Shown here: positions 56,249 through 64,000 of the stretch, one piece after another
Position numbering within the stretch: the stretch's first letter is position 1
Layout of the letters: every line of letters starts with the position of its first letter
From: Zymomonas mobilis
Lineage (GTDB): Bacteria; Pseudomonadota; Alphaproteobacteria; Sphingomonadales; Sphingomonadaceae
Assembly: GCF_006715975.1 (NCBI RefSeq)
Contig: NZ_VFOF01000001.1
Location: 134,001-198,000 of the forward strand
DNA length: 64,000 nucleotides
Direction of reading: 5' to 3'
The notes under the pieces: model-generated
Seen by the model: only the letters and a program-made list of their open reading frames with translations
Database searches by the model: none
What the model was told of the DNA's origin: nothing
Program-made: the position numbers and the translations under genes

Positions 56249-56722
56249 TTACCGTTCAGCGTTGCGCCGCTGTGCATCAAATTTGATGCCTGCCATGGTT
56301 TCAGGCAGTTTCGTTTGAGCTAATTTGCTATTGTAATAAACGAAATATTTTTTCAGGGCTGGAGCATATTCCTGTCCGGCTGCTCCTAAGCGTTGGTCAG
56401 CTAAGGCTGCCACAGCTTCTACTTTCGCCGGATCAACCGAGGCCGGGTCAGCATTGCTTTTCAGGATTTCCAGCAATTCAGGTGCAATATCGACTGGACT
56501 ATGCATCTCTGCGGTCTGTGTTTTTACCACTTTTGAATCATGGCTCCATTTCAGCATCTGAACGCCGACTACCGCGCATAACAGCACCACAGAAATAGCG
56601 ATATGCATTAACGCTTTTTTCAGGCTGCCTTTACGGAAATAGAGCCAGTAAAAAAACATCAGCATGGCGATGATGAAATAAATGGCAAGAGCGCCCGCAA
56701 TTATATTAGATACTTGTTCCAC
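56249..56722 (-). CDS. hypothetical membrane protein
   Basis: A protein of about 157 residues with two membrane segments near the N-terminus (IIAGALAIYFIIAMLMFFYWLYF and MHIAISVVLLCAVVGVQML) joined by a short basic loop (RKGSLKKAL), then a soluble helical domain rich in Ala and acidic residues (PELLEILKSNADPASVDPAKVEAVAALADQR). It has no family I recognise. GTG 56722 follows AGGAG at 11 bases; an ATG at 56788 would add 22 residues. Upstream of rsh on the same strand, 145 bases away. Confidence 0.7.
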   Translation of the reverse strand: MEQVSNIIAGALAIYFIIAMLMFFYWLYFRKGSLKKALMHIAISVVLLCAVVGVQMLKWSHDSKVVKTQTAEMHSPVDIAPELLEILKSNADPASVDPAKVEAVAALADQRLGAAGQEYAPALKKYFVYYNSKLAQTKLPETMAGIKFDAQRRNAER

Positions 56723-56788
56723 GAAAAGTACAACTCCTGCAAGAAAGAGGCCTGATCGATGAGATGTCTGGCCTGCGTTAAGAAACAC

Positions 56789-57133
56789 TTGGAAAAAGAT
56801 GGAGCCGGAAAGTTGGCTTTAATTCAGATCAATAAAATTTAGACCGAAAAATATGTCAGTTTTTACTGACGAAAATAAGAGAAGAGATTTTTACGGTGGC
56901 ATACTATCGAGTATCGATATCCGTAAACTATATTCCGAGTCAATATGGTGAAAACACCCCGCCATTGGGGGATTATCTTAAAAATAGCCAAGAATTAGGG
57001 GTGGAAATATAATATTACGAAAAAGACATATTTTGATAAAGTGTTAATTTATCATTTTGGAAGAAGGTTGTTAAATAATGGCAAGAGAAAAAGGGAAAAG
57101 GCCTCCTTGTCGAAAGCCTTTTCCTTTGAAAGA
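56789..57133. other. intergenic region between the membrane protein and SDR genes
   Basis: About 345 bases without a gene (410 if the GTG start of the membrane protein is right). It contains the dyad GTCAGT-TTTT-ACTGAC at 56855-56870 in the membrane-protein leader, a CCCC/GGGG pair near 56960-56972, and the SDR terminator. Confidence 0.5.
57094..57124 (-). terminator. intrinsic terminator of the SDR gene
   Basis: GGAAAAGGC at 57094-57102 pairs with GCCTTTTCC at 57116-57124. On the minus strand it is followed by CTTTTTCTC. It starts 10 bases after the SDR stop. Confidence 0.75.
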
Positions 57134-57931
57134 TTATAAATAATTCAGAATGCCACCTTCAACGCGCAAGGCTGCGCCAGTTGTAGCAGAGGCCAAAGGT
57201 GATGCCGCGTAAAGCACCATATTGGCAACTTCTTCGACGCTGGCAGCGCGTTCGATGATGGAAGACGACCGCACTTTTTTCGTGAAGGCGGCGGCGGCTT
57301 CTTCGTAAGAACAGCCCGTCTTTTTAACTTCGGGTTCCAGCATTTTTTTCAGACCATCGGAGAGGGTCGGCCCTGGTAAGACAGAGTTGACGGTCACGCC
57401 GGTGCCAGCCAAGGTTTTAGCAAGTCCACGAGCGATAGCGATCTGTGCGGCTTTGCTGAAGCCGTAATGCACCATTTCTGCTGGAATGTTGAAGCCAGAT
57501 TCCGAGGAAATGAACAGCACCCGACCCCAGCCTTTTTTAGCCATGCCCTTGGCATAGGCGCGGGATAAACGGACACCCGACATCACATTAACGTCGAAGA
57601 AATTCTGCCAGCAGTCATCTTCGACATCGAAAAAGCCCCCTTGTGGGCTGAAGATACCGACATTGTTAACTAGAATATCGCAAGCTGGATGGGCTTTGAT
57701 CAGGGCATCGCAGCCTTCTGCCTGTCCTAGGTCGCAGACAAAGCCGGTGACTTCGGCATCAGGGGCAGCTTTTTTGACTTCGGCAATCGCGTTATTAAGC
57801 TTTTCCTGATGACGGCCATTGACGATGACTTTTGCGCCCGCTTCGGCAAGGCGGATTGCAATGCCAAGACCGATACCTTCTGATGAGCCGGTGACGATGG
57901 CGGTTTTGCCTGAAAGGTCTATTTTAACCAT
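57134..57931 (-). CDS. short-chain dehydrogenase/reductase
   Basis: A 265-residue Rossmann-fold oxidoreductase. The NAD(P) motif TGSSEGIGLGIAIRLAEAG is at residues 14-32, LVNNVGIFSPQGGFFDV near 87 is the NNxG motif, and the catalytic Ser in VLFISSESGFNIPAEMVHYGFSKAAQ is followed by Tyr and Lys of the YxxxK motif near 156-160. The C-terminal ASATTGAALRVEGGIL is typical. It has an NGR segment after the second strand (VIVNGRHQEKL), which suggests NADPH use. Substrate unknown; it is a single gene with its own terminator. Confidence 0.92.
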   Translation of the reverse strand: MVKIDLSGKTAIVTGSSEGIGLGIAIRLAEAGAKVIVNGRHQEKLNNAIAEVKKAAPDAEVTGFVCDLGQAEGCDALIKAHPACDILVNNVGIFSPQGGFFDVEDDCWQNFFDVNVMSGVRLSRAYAKGMAKKGWGRVLFISSESGFNIPAEMVHYGFSKAAQIAIARGLAKTLAGTGVTVNSVLPGPTLSDGLKKMLEPEVKKTGCSYEEAAAAFTKKVRSSSIIERAASVEEVANMVLYAASPLASATTGAALRVEGGILNYL

Positions 57932-58310
57932 GCATGTTATTCCTTTTATTTGAGGCCATTACGTCCAAAATCAAAAGAGGATCATGGGATGGAATGCCCC
58001 TCTTTTGTCATTTTTGGGCTGTCTTGAAATAGCAAAGGCATTTGATAAGGAAACGATTGGTCCGCAAAGGGTTTCCTTGGCTGGGTCGGTGATTATTCAG
58101 ATGAAAAAAACGTTACATATCGGTTTTTTCGATTAGGGATGCTGTGACATCTTGTTCTTTACGCTGTTTTCTGTGGTTTTGCAGGGAAGGATGCAAAGCT
58201 GTGATCTGTTTTACCAAAAGGGAAATGCCGCATGGGTTTTGGCTAGATGCTTGTGCGATCAAAGCGGTTTCATTTGCCTGATAAGAAGCCTTGTTTTATA
58301 GGCTTTGACT
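57932..58310. other. intergenic region between divergent SDR and hypothetical genes
   Basis: About 380 bases with no gene. An 8-bp dyad, AAGGAAAC at 58047-58054 and GTTTCCTT at 58071-58078, lies about 115 bases before the SDR start and could be an operator. Confidence 0.5.
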
Positions 58311-59093
58311 ATGATCCCGATACATGCACAACCGCCGATCCGTGACGATAGTTTTGCGGCTTTAATCACCCATGCTGCCAGCTTTTTCTATGGCGAAAGA
58401 ATTGCGGTCGATTTCATTTATAGCCTGTCACGTATTTGCGAGTTTAAAACCTATTTTCGTGATTTCCTGACCAATGCGATCCAATTGGATGCCGCCGGTA
58501 TTTTGTTGCTGTATCCGAAAGCGACAGAAGATAAGGAATTTGATCGGGCGTTCTCTTCTTTTATTGAAAAGGGGATATTGGTTCCTGCAGCAACAACCGA
58601 TGGTTGGATTTTGCCGAAGCAAGCGAAATCAAGTGATGTGTTTGAGGCAATCGCTGCGCTGTTTGCTGTGAAAAAGAAATTCAGAAAGCGAGTAAAGTAT
58701 TTTTTCAGCTTTGAGCTTCTTTTTTGCGAAGCCTATCGGGATAAAATTTTCTTTGCTTTGTTATTGCTGACAATCGAGCATGTTGACCGCAGCCGGAATG
58801 TTCAATTCATTGAAGAGATCGGTGATATTTTTAATAAAGACCTGAAAAATACCTTGCTGATTTTGGCTGAAAATCGCTCCTTCGGTTTTGAAAAACTGGC
58901 CGTTCCGGCAAAAATTATCTCTGCTTTTCCAGAGGTAATAGATAGCGCTGTTTTTGTTGCCGAAGATAAGGGCGAAAAATCTGTGGACGGCGGAGAAGAT
59001 CAGGTCTTTTCAATTAAAAGTCGTAATATCAACCAGATATTGTTGACGATTGCCGGTTTGATATTGAGTGATATTCCGATAAAAATTATCTAG
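58311..59093 (+). CDS. hypothetical protein
   Basis: A soluble protein of about 260 residues I do not recognise. It is mixed alpha/beta with aromatic-rich segments (SFFYGERIAVDFIYSLSRICEFKTYFRDF), a middle basic stretch (KKKFRKRVKYFFSFELLFCEAYRDK) and a hydrophobic C-terminus (INQILLTIAGLILSDIPIKII) that may be an amphipathic or membrane-associated helix. I take the ATG at 58311; a TTG two codons earlier is possible. Composition is close to its neighbours, so it is likely native. No operon partner. Confidence 0.7.
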   Translation: MIPIHAQPPIRDDSFAALITHAASFFYGERIAVDFIYSLSRICEFKTYFRDFLTNAIQLDAAGILLLYPKATEDKEFDRAFSSFIEKGILVPAATTDGWILPKQAKSSDVFEAIAALFAVKKKFRKRVKYFFSFELLFCEAYRDKIFFALLLLTIEHVDRSRNVQFIEEIGDIFNKDLKNTLLILAENRSFGFEKLAVPAKIISAFPEVIDSAVFVAEDKGEKSVDGGEDQVFSIKSRNINQILLTIAGLILSDIPIKII

Positions 59094-59323
59094 CTTTTAG
59101 CCTGATGATTTTGGGTCGCAATATTTAGAAAAACAGTCTGCAATCGGAAAAGATGGGTAGTGTCATCAGGAAATATCATTGGCTATTTGGTCGATTATTT
59201 TTATGGCTTCTCTCTATTTTAGGTTTTTCGGGTGATCGCTTTCCCGTTCTGGGCATGGCTATTCATTGTTGAAAATTACTGGCATTAAAAGCGATTATTC
59301 GCTGCGAAAAGGGTTTTTAAAAT

Positions 59324-60331
59324 ATGGTATCGGTCGGAACACAGTCCCATAATAGCGCCGGAAAGGCCGATAAGGATCAGTCCGCTGATAATATCCGCCA
59401 TGACTGGCAATTGGATGAGGCCTTGGCGCTTTATAATCTGCCTCTTTTGGAATTGATCGGGCAGGCTAATGCTGTGCATCGCCGTTATCATGATGCTGGA
59501 CGTCTCCAGAAAAATAGCCTTTTGAGCATTAAAACCGGTGGCTGTCCGGAAGATTGTGGCTATTGTTCGCAATCCGCCCATCACGATGTTGAATTGACCC
59601 GTGAAAAGCTGATGAATCCTACCGCTGTGGTGGCTTTGGCGGCCAAAGCCAAAAAAGCCGGTGCCGAGCGTTTTTGCATGGGTGCCGCATGGCGTAAGGT
59701 GCACGATGGCAAGGAATTTGATGCTGTTTTAGAAATGATCCGTGGTGTGCGGGCTTTGGATATGGAAGCCTGCGTTACCTTGGGTATGGTGAATGAAGAT
59801 CAGGCCAAACGTTTGGCCGAAGCCGGATTAACGGCCTATAACCATAATTTGGATACGGGCCCTGAATATTATCCGAAGATTGTTTCGACCCATAGCTATC
59901 AAGACCGATTGGATACTCTGGCAAAAATCAGAGATGCAGGGATCGCCTTATGCACCGGCGGTATTATTGGTTTGGGAGAATCTGCCCGTGACCGTGTTGA
60001 AATGCTGATGGTTTTGGCCGCAATGGATCCTCATCCTGAAAGTGTGCCGGTGAATATGTTGGTACCGATTGAAGGCACACCTTTAGCCAAGGCTGAACCG
60101 GTAGATTCTTTGGAAATTGTCAGGATGATTGCAACTGCCCGCCTGATGATGCCACGTTCCATGGTGCGTTTGTCGGCTGGTCGGTCGGCATTAAGCCGCG
60201 AGACCCAGATATTATGTCTGGTAGCGGGAGCTAATTCGATTTTCTACGGGAATGTCCTGTTGACCACGCCCAATGCCGATATGGCAGCAGATGATGCTTT
60301 GTTAGAAGCTTTGGGCGTGACCGCAGAGTAA
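59324..60331 (+). CDS. bioB: biotin synthase
   Basis: A 335-residue radical SAM enzyme inserting sulfur into dethiobiotin. The cluster motif is [17 protein letters not shown] near residue 73 (CxxxCxxC). FCMGAAWRK near 125, [21 protein letters not shown] near 185 and [17 protein letters not shown] near 220 are family motifs, and [14 protein letters not shown] near 285 holds the conserved Arg that ligates the [2Fe-2S] cluster. An N-terminal extension of about 20 residues is present. No other bio genes are adjacent, so the pathway is scattered. Confidence 0.96.
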   Translation: MVSVGTQSHNSAGKADKDQSADNIRHDWQLDEALALYNLPLLELIGQANAVHRRYHDAGRLQKNSLLSIKTGGCPEDCGYCSQSAHHDVELTREKLMNPTAVVALAAKAKKAGAERFCMGAAWRKVHDGKEFDAVLEMIRGVRALDMEACVTLGMVNEDQAKRLAEAGLTAYNHNLDTGPEYYPKIVSTHSYQDRLDTLAKIRDAGIALCTGGIIGLGESARDRVEMLMVLAAMDPHPESVPVNMLVPIEGTPLAKAEPVDSLEIVRMIATARLMMPRSMVRLSAGRSALSRETQILCLVAGANSIFYGNVLLTTPNADMAADDALLEALGVTAE

Positions 60332-60351
60332 TCTTGCCGCTTCTTTAAAAA

Positions 60352-60379
60352 TAACCTCATGTCTTTTGACATGAGGTTA
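60352..60379. terminator. perfect hairpin between bioB and the small membrane gene
   Basis: A 12-bp perfect stem, TAACCTCATGTC at 60352-60363 and GACATGAGGTTA at 60368-60379, with loop TTTT. On the minus strand it is followed by TTTTTAAAG, so it works best for the minus-strand gene, but it sits between convergent genes. Confidence 0.85.
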
Positions 60380-60416
60380 GGCATTCTGGCGGTTTAGGGT
60401 GCGAATTAAGCCTTGC

Positions 60417-60635
60417 TTACAGCATGGTGTCGTAAAGTAATTCACCGATATGGCTCAGCATAAAGGCCGAGATTGCAAAATAGGCGAATGAACCGATTGC
60501 AATACGGACAGTCGGGAATTCCGGATGATAGTTATCTTTCCGGTTAGCTATATAAAAAGCCAGCGTCAGGGCTGCTGATAAAAGCAGGATAACGGGCAGT
60601 AAAAGCGACAGAGAAAAGGCAGAAAGATTCAACAT
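60417..60635 (-). CDS. small two-span membrane protein
   Basis: A 72-residue protein with two hydrophobic segments (LLLPVILLLSAALTLAFYIA and IAIGSFAYFAISAFMLSHIG) joined by a polar loop (NRKDNYHPEFPTVR). The ATG has AAGGAGAG, a strong site at good spacing, and a terminator follows, so it is very probably a real gene. No known family is recognised. Confidence 0.72.
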   Translation of the reverse strand: MLNLSAFSLSLLLPVILLLSAALTLAFYIANRKDNYHPEFPTVRIAIGSFAYFAISAFMLSHIGELLYDTML

Positions 60636-61093
60636 GATTCTCTCCTTTTTATTTTATAAGAAATAAACTAACATAATTTCAGCAAAAATAAATATAAAAA
60701 ATTACTTTTTTACAAATATAAAAAATAATAAATTATATTGTGGTTCTATCGTTTTTTTTTGCGACCCTCCGCGCCTTAACAGTATGAAAAAACAGTGTTT
60801 CATATCTGTGTCCGATGGAGAGGTTACATCCAGTCAGGACGAAACTCTGGCGCGGGCCGAAGAAATCGAGATAGAAAAAGGTATTTTGCGGAATTTAAAC
60901 GGCGATCAGCGGATGCTGATAATCAGGAAATCAAGCTATGCCAGATTTGTCATAGCCTGACGAAAAAGCCGTTTTGCAGTTACGGATAGAAACAGGTTTT
61001 AGTAAAAACAGAAATGGCAAATTGTAGATCCGTTTATAGTGATAAGAGACGGTTTAATTTCCGGATTAGAATAGAGAGGAAGGCCGTCAGGCA
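60636..61093. other. intergenic region with AT-rich leader and a possible small frame
   Basis: 458 bases between the divergent small membrane gene and the end of pgsA. 60650-60760 is almost pure A/T and probably holds promoters. It contains the small plus-strand frame at 60784, listed separately. Nothing else is supported. Confidence 0.5.
60784..60960 (+). CDS. possible small protein (58 residues)
   Basis: Starts MKKQCFISVSDGEVTSSQDE, continues with the charged helix TLARAEEIEIEKGILRN and ends SYARFVIA. The +1 frame over the same bases ends in KLCQICHSLTKKPFCSYG, a Cys-pair motif, so this may be a decayed or frameshifted gene instead. The helix looks protein-like, but no clear ribosome site precedes the ATG. 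Confidence 0.3.
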   Translation: MKKQCFISVSDGEVTSSQDETLARAEEIEIEKGILRNLNGDQRMLIIRKSSYARFVIA

Positions 61094-61645
61094 TCAATCC
61101 ATATGTTTGATGCCGATGCGCAGATAATCCCATCCGGTAAGTAAAGTTAAGGTAGCGGCTATCCAGAGGGACGTCAAGCCGAGGATGCTGACTAGCGGGG
61201 TGGTAGCCGTGGCACCGCTGAGAATGATTGCTCCAAAAGCGATGAGCTGGAAGGTCGTTTTCCATTTTGCTAGTTGGCTGACCGGTAAAGAAACATGCAG
61301 TTCGGCCAGAAATTCACGTAAGCCAGAAACCGCAATTTCCCTCAGCAAAATAATCAAGGCCGCCAATATGTGAAAACCGGCAATCAGTGGATGGCGAGAA
61401 ATCAGCATCACGATAACCGAGGCAACCATGATTTTATCCGCAATCGGATCGAGAAAAACGCCGAGCTTTGAAACGGTGCCTTGCGCACGGGCAAGATAGC
61501 CATCGAAATAATCGGTAATCGCCATCAGGCAATATAATAGGAACGCGCAAACATAGCCCATCCAGCCCGGATTCCAGAGCAAAGCAACCAAAACCGGAAC
61601 CGTAAAAATACGGGAAAGGGTCAGGACATTCGGCAATGTCAGCAT
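61094..61645 (-). CDS. pgsA: CDP-diacylglycerol-glycerol-3-phosphate 3-phosphatidyltransferase
   Basis: An inner-membrane enzyme of about 183 residues making phosphatidylglycerol phosphate. The CDP-alcohol phosphotransferase signature is complete: DYFDGYLARAQGTVSKLG then VFLDPIADK (D-x2-DG-x2-AR-x8-G-x3-D-x3-D) near residues 45-70. Several hydrophobic segments surround it. I place the start at the ATG at 61645 (MLTLPNVLTLSRIF), the usual N-terminus; a longer frame to 61726 adds 27 non-conserved residues. Confidence 0.93.
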   Translation of the reverse strand: MLTLPNVLTLSRIFTVPVLVALLWNPGWMGYVCAFLLYCLMAITDYFDGYLARAQGTVSKLGVFLDPIADKIMVASVIVMLISRHPLIAGFHILAALIILLREIAVSGLREFLAELHVSLPVSQLAKWKTTFQLIAFGAIILSGATATTPLVSILGLTSLWIAATLTLLTGWDYLRIGIKHMD

Positions 61646-61981
61646 GTCACGATCAGTTCCTGTAATAATGTAGCGGATATTTTTTTGCCGTCGGAAAAAA
61701 TCCGGTGGCAAAGAACATCTGCTCATTTATGACATTCAATAGGGAAAAACAGACTTCAACGATCGGAGATTCCCGACATTTAGAGACTTATTTTCTCTTT
61801 CTCCCTGTTATTAGAATAACGCTTTTCAATAACCAAGGGGTAAACGCCGCTTTTCTTTTGTTAAGTTGAAAAAACAGGGCAGAAATAATTTTTCCCTGTA
61901 ATCGGCCTAGCTGCCCCTTGGCTCTATTGGTGGCTTTCGTTATGAAAGGCAGCTTCTAGGACAACATGAGTTTTTTCCGGC

Positions 61982-63250
61982 ATGAAAGCTTCTATCCGGC
62001 TTCTGAATAAACGCCGGTTCCTGCCGCTTTTCGTTACCCAGACTTTGGGAGCTTTTAACGATAACCTGTTCAGGACGGTGGTTGTTCTGGTTGCGACTTA
62101 TGGGATTTATTCCAATCCCCAGATGGAAACCCGTTTTTCAGCGATCGCAACCGGCATTTTTATTATACCTTTTTTTCTGTTTTCGGCTTTGGCTGGTCAA
62201 TTGGCCGATACCCATGACAAAGCGCGTATTATTCGTATCGTTAAAATAGCTGAAATCGGTATCATGATAACCGGTGCTATTGGTCTTTGGGGGCATTCTA
62301 TCCCGTTAATGTTGATCGCTGTTTTTGCGATGGGGATTCATTCCACCTTTTCTGGCCCGATTAAATATGCGATTTTGCCGCAGCATCTGAAAGAAGACGA
62401 AGTATTGGGTGGCACCGGTCTTGTTGAGGCGGGTAGCTATCTGGCTATTTTGGGCGGAACTGTGGTTGCCGGTTTCGTGAATAGTGAAACCGCCGGTCTG
62501 GTTATTTTGTCGATGGCATTATTGGGGTGTTACGCATCGAAGCATATTCCCGAGGCGCAAGCCGAAAAAGAAGGGGAGCCGATCGATCATCATATCTTTC
62601 GTGCCTCTTTCCGTTTGATATCGGCAACGATGCATATTCCGCGTTTGTTTTTGGCGATTTGTTCGATCAGCTTTTTCTGGGCTATCGGATCGGTGCTGAT
62701 TATCCAATTTCCGCCCTTGGTGAAAAATCTGTTTTATGCAGATAAGCAGGTTGCCAGTTTGTTTTTGGCGATTTTCTCCGTTGGGGTAGCTATTGGCTCC
62801 CTGCTGATTAACCGTCTGCTATGCGGTAAGGTATCTGCCCGTTATGCGCCCGGTTCGGTTCTTGCCATGGGCGCTTCGGTCTTGTGGTTTGATTGGGTTA
62901 TCCAGCGTTGGCATAATATTCCCGTCCATCGTTTCTTCTCGGTTCCTGAATTTATTCACCAGCCCGGCGTAGAATTAGTTTTTATCGCCTTGTTAGCGGT
63001 GGCTATTACCGGCGGGATGTTTGTTGTGCCGTTATATGCTTTTTTGACGACGACGGTTGAGAAGGATCATACCGCCCGAACGGTTGCAGCCAATAATATT
63101 ATGACTTCTGGTGCTATGGTTTTGGGTGGCTTTTCGGCGGCCGTTGCCAGTAATATCGGTTTTTCTACCTCCCAGATATTATGGGCTGTTGCGACGATGT
63201 GCTGTGTCGCCGCATGGTTGTCATGGAAGCTGCATTGCAGTTGTGATTAA
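61982..63250 (+). CDS. MFS transporter, LplT-like
   Basis: A 422-residue major facilitator with about 12 membrane segments. The N-terminus FLPLFVTQTLGAFNDNLFRTVVVLVATY resembles the lysophospholipid flippase LplT and related Aas-fused domains; LAGQLADTHDKARIIRIVKIAEI is the loop 2-3 motif. IKYAILPQHLKEDEVLGGTGLVEAGSYLAILGGT near 125 is typical of that group. The substrate may be lysophospholipid (family inference); pgsA divergent next door is also a phospholipid gene. It ends at a strong terminator shared with the HxlR gene. Confidence 0.88.
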   Translation: MKASIRLLNKRRFLPLFVTQTLGAFNDNLFRTVVVLVATYGIYSNPQMETRFSAIATGIFIIPFFLFSALAGQLADTHDKARIIRIVKIAEIGIMITGAIGLWGHSIPLMLIAVFAMGIHSTFSGPIKYAILPQHLKEDEVLGGTGLVEAGSYLAILGGTVVAGFVNSETAGLVILSMALLGCYASKHIPEAQAEKEGEPIDHHIFRASFRLISATMHIPRLFLAICSISFFWAIGSVLIIQFPPLVKNLFYADKQVASLFLAIFSVGVAIGSLLINRLLCGKVSARYAPGSVLAMGASVLWFDWVIQRWHNIPVHRFFSVPEFIHQPGVELVFIALLAVAITGGMFVVPLYAFLTTTVEKDHTARTVAANNIMTSGAMVLGGFSAAVASNIGFSTSQILWAVATMCCVAAWLSWKLHCSCD

Positions 63251-63311
63251 GATTGAAGAGGATGTTTTAAGGATCGTGTTATTTTGATCCTGCGATATCG
63301 TGAAGCGTTAT

Positions 63312-63362
63312 AAGGCAGAGGAAAGGATGAGGTTGATTATCATTCTTTCCTCTGCCTTTTTT
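63312..63362. terminator. terminator between the convergent MFS and HxlR genes
   Basis: A 19-bp stem with one G-T pair: AAGGCAGAGGAAAGGATGA at 63312-63330 and its partner at 63340-63358, loop of nine bases, followed by TTTTTT on the plus strand. It overlaps the HxlR stop at 63361. Confidence 0.9.
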
Positions 63363-63744
63363 ATTCGGGCTCGGCTGAATTGGGCAGGGCGATATCAACT
63401 TCTTTTTTATGGGTAATACCCCATTGATACAGCATTTCGATTGGCTCGATAAAAATCTGTCCTAATTCGGTTAATCGATATTCAACGATCGGCGGCATCA
63501 CCTGTTCGATATCACGTTGCACCCATTGACGTTGTTCCAGCTCTTTGAGTGTCTGGGTCATCATTTTTTTGGATAATCCCGGAATACTCCGCATCAATTG
63601 GGTTGGTCGGGCATGGCCACCGAGCAAATGAATAGTATGCAAAATCATAGTGATCCATTTCCCGCTGAATAATCGCAATAACCGTCGCGGCGCGCAGTCT
63701 TCTTCAAAAGGGGGCGTGCGATATTCTTCGGGAAGCGGCGACAT
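63361..63744 (-). CDS. HxlR-family transcriptional regulator
   Basis: A 127-residue winged-helix regulator. CAPRRLLRLFSGKWITMILHTIHLLGGHARPTQLMRSIPGLSKKMMTQTLKELEQ spans the whole DNA-binding part, with a conserved Cys before it that in other HxlR proteins senses redox or electrophiles. LTELGQIFIEPIEMLYQWG closes the domain. The start is the ATG at 63744; a TTG one codon earlier is possible. It is divergent from the partial oxidoreductase at 63853, the usual regulator-target layout. Confidence 0.9.
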   Translation of the reverse strand: MSPLPEEYRTPPFEEDCAPRRLLRLFSGKWITMILHTIHLLGGHARPTQLMRSIPGLSKKMMTQTLKELEQRQWVQRDIEQVMPPIVEYRLTELGQIFIEPIEMLYQWGITHKKEVDIALPNSAEPE

Positions 63745-63852
63745 CAACAGGGTAACCTTTTAGTGACCAAGGCACAAAATAGTGCCGGATTGCGGATATT
63801 TTCCAGAATAGACATCTTCCTGACAGAAGCTTGTTGAAAAGGAAATATCAAT

Positions 63853-64000
63853 ATGTCTCTTAAAGCTCTGGTCGTGGGATCAACGGGGGTTGTTGGTCAG
63901 AATTTAGCCAATCGATTGGTGGCAGAAGGCTGGACGGTTTATGGTTTGGCGCGGCATCCTTTTGATGCGGTGAGTGGCGTTTTGCCTGTTGCCGCCGATC
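63853..64000 (+). CDS. NAD(P)-binding epimerase/reductase-like protein, 3' end beyond window
   Basis: The first 49 residues only: SLKALVVGSTGVVGQNLANR, a Rossmann GxxGxxG motif at residues 9-15, then LVAEGWTVYGLARHPFD with the Arg that often binds NADPH phosphate. This looks like the atypical SDR/PRISE or NmrA-like group. It is divergent from the HxlR regulator, 108 bases apart, and is probably its target. Length and function cannot be judged. Confidence 0.8.
   Translation, partial: MSLKALVVGSTGVVGQNLANRLVAEGWTVYGLARHPFDAVSGVLPVAAD

Noticed and set aside
1-64000. tRNA, rRNA and CRISPR arrays
   Set aside because: No T-loop/acceptor pattern, rRNA core or regular short repeats with spacers were seen in the intergenic regions by eye; a covariance-model scan would be needed to exclude small RNAs.

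Overview
The window is a stretch of alphaproteobacterial chromosome of the sphingomonad type, and I read it as Zymomonas mobilis. The basis is moderate GC (mid-40s by eye), the orders rsmB-rpe-heparinase, hrcA-grpE, miaB-phoH-ybeY-corC and cysJIH/cysGDNC, and protein sequences I recognise as Zymomonas-like. The assignment rests on recognition, not on a search.

Layout. 1-6000, minus strand: a decayed reading frame at the left edge, then heparinase II/III, rpe, rsmB, grpE and hrcA. 6.2-8.8 kb, plus strand: rph, rdgB and hemW (RNA processing, nucleotide-pool cleaning, heme chaperone). 8.8-10.2 kb: an AT-rich orphan membrane protein and a YgjP-type metallopeptidase. 10.6-19.6 kb, plus strand: a complete sulfate-assimilation block in two groups, cysJ-cysI-cysH and cysG-cysD-cysN-cysC. 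It covers sulfate to APS, PAPS, sulfite and sulfide, plus the siroheme needed by CysI, but contains no sulfate permease. 19.6-23.1 kb, minus: a TonB-dependent receptor followed closely by a HisC-like aminotransferase with an export signal. 23.3-25.9 kb: a LysE-type exporter divergent from a LysR regulator, then a TauE/SafE exporter. 26-30.7 kb: glmS, a PH/SHOCT protein, glycerate kinase and a second AT-rich orphan membrane protein. 30.8-35.5 kb, minus: small hypothetical, histidine acid phosphatase, aldo/keto reductase and OprB porin. 36.36-37.21 kb: an apparently intact IS5-family (IS427-like) element using a -1 frameshift. 37.4-40 kb, plus: Sel1-repeat protein, hypothetical, glutaredoxin 2.

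40.2-53.5 kb, minus strand: two gene blocks. One is miaB-phoH-ybeY-corC plus a sorbosone-dehydrogenase-like protein. Upstream of it lies a full chemotaxis operon in the order mcp, STAS, cheA, cheR, cheB, cheD, cheY, cheW. cheA/cheR and cheR/cheB are joined by 4-base GTGA overlaps with GTG starts. The receptor has two membrane segments but almost no periplasmic part. 53.9-64 kb: the RelA/SpoT homologue, a membrane protein, an SDR oxidoreductase, an unknown protein, bioB, a tiny membrane protein, pgsA, an LplT-like MFS protein, and an HxlR regulator divergent from a truncated NAD(P)-binding protein at the right edge.

No rRNA, tRNA or CRISPR array was seen. Several convergent or operon ends carry perfect or near-perfect hairpins, which I list as terminators. 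I found no convincing multi-gene novel system. The best leads are the receptor plus exported aminotransferase pair, the two AT-rich orphan membrane proteins, and the receptor/STAS arrangement of the chemotaxis operon.
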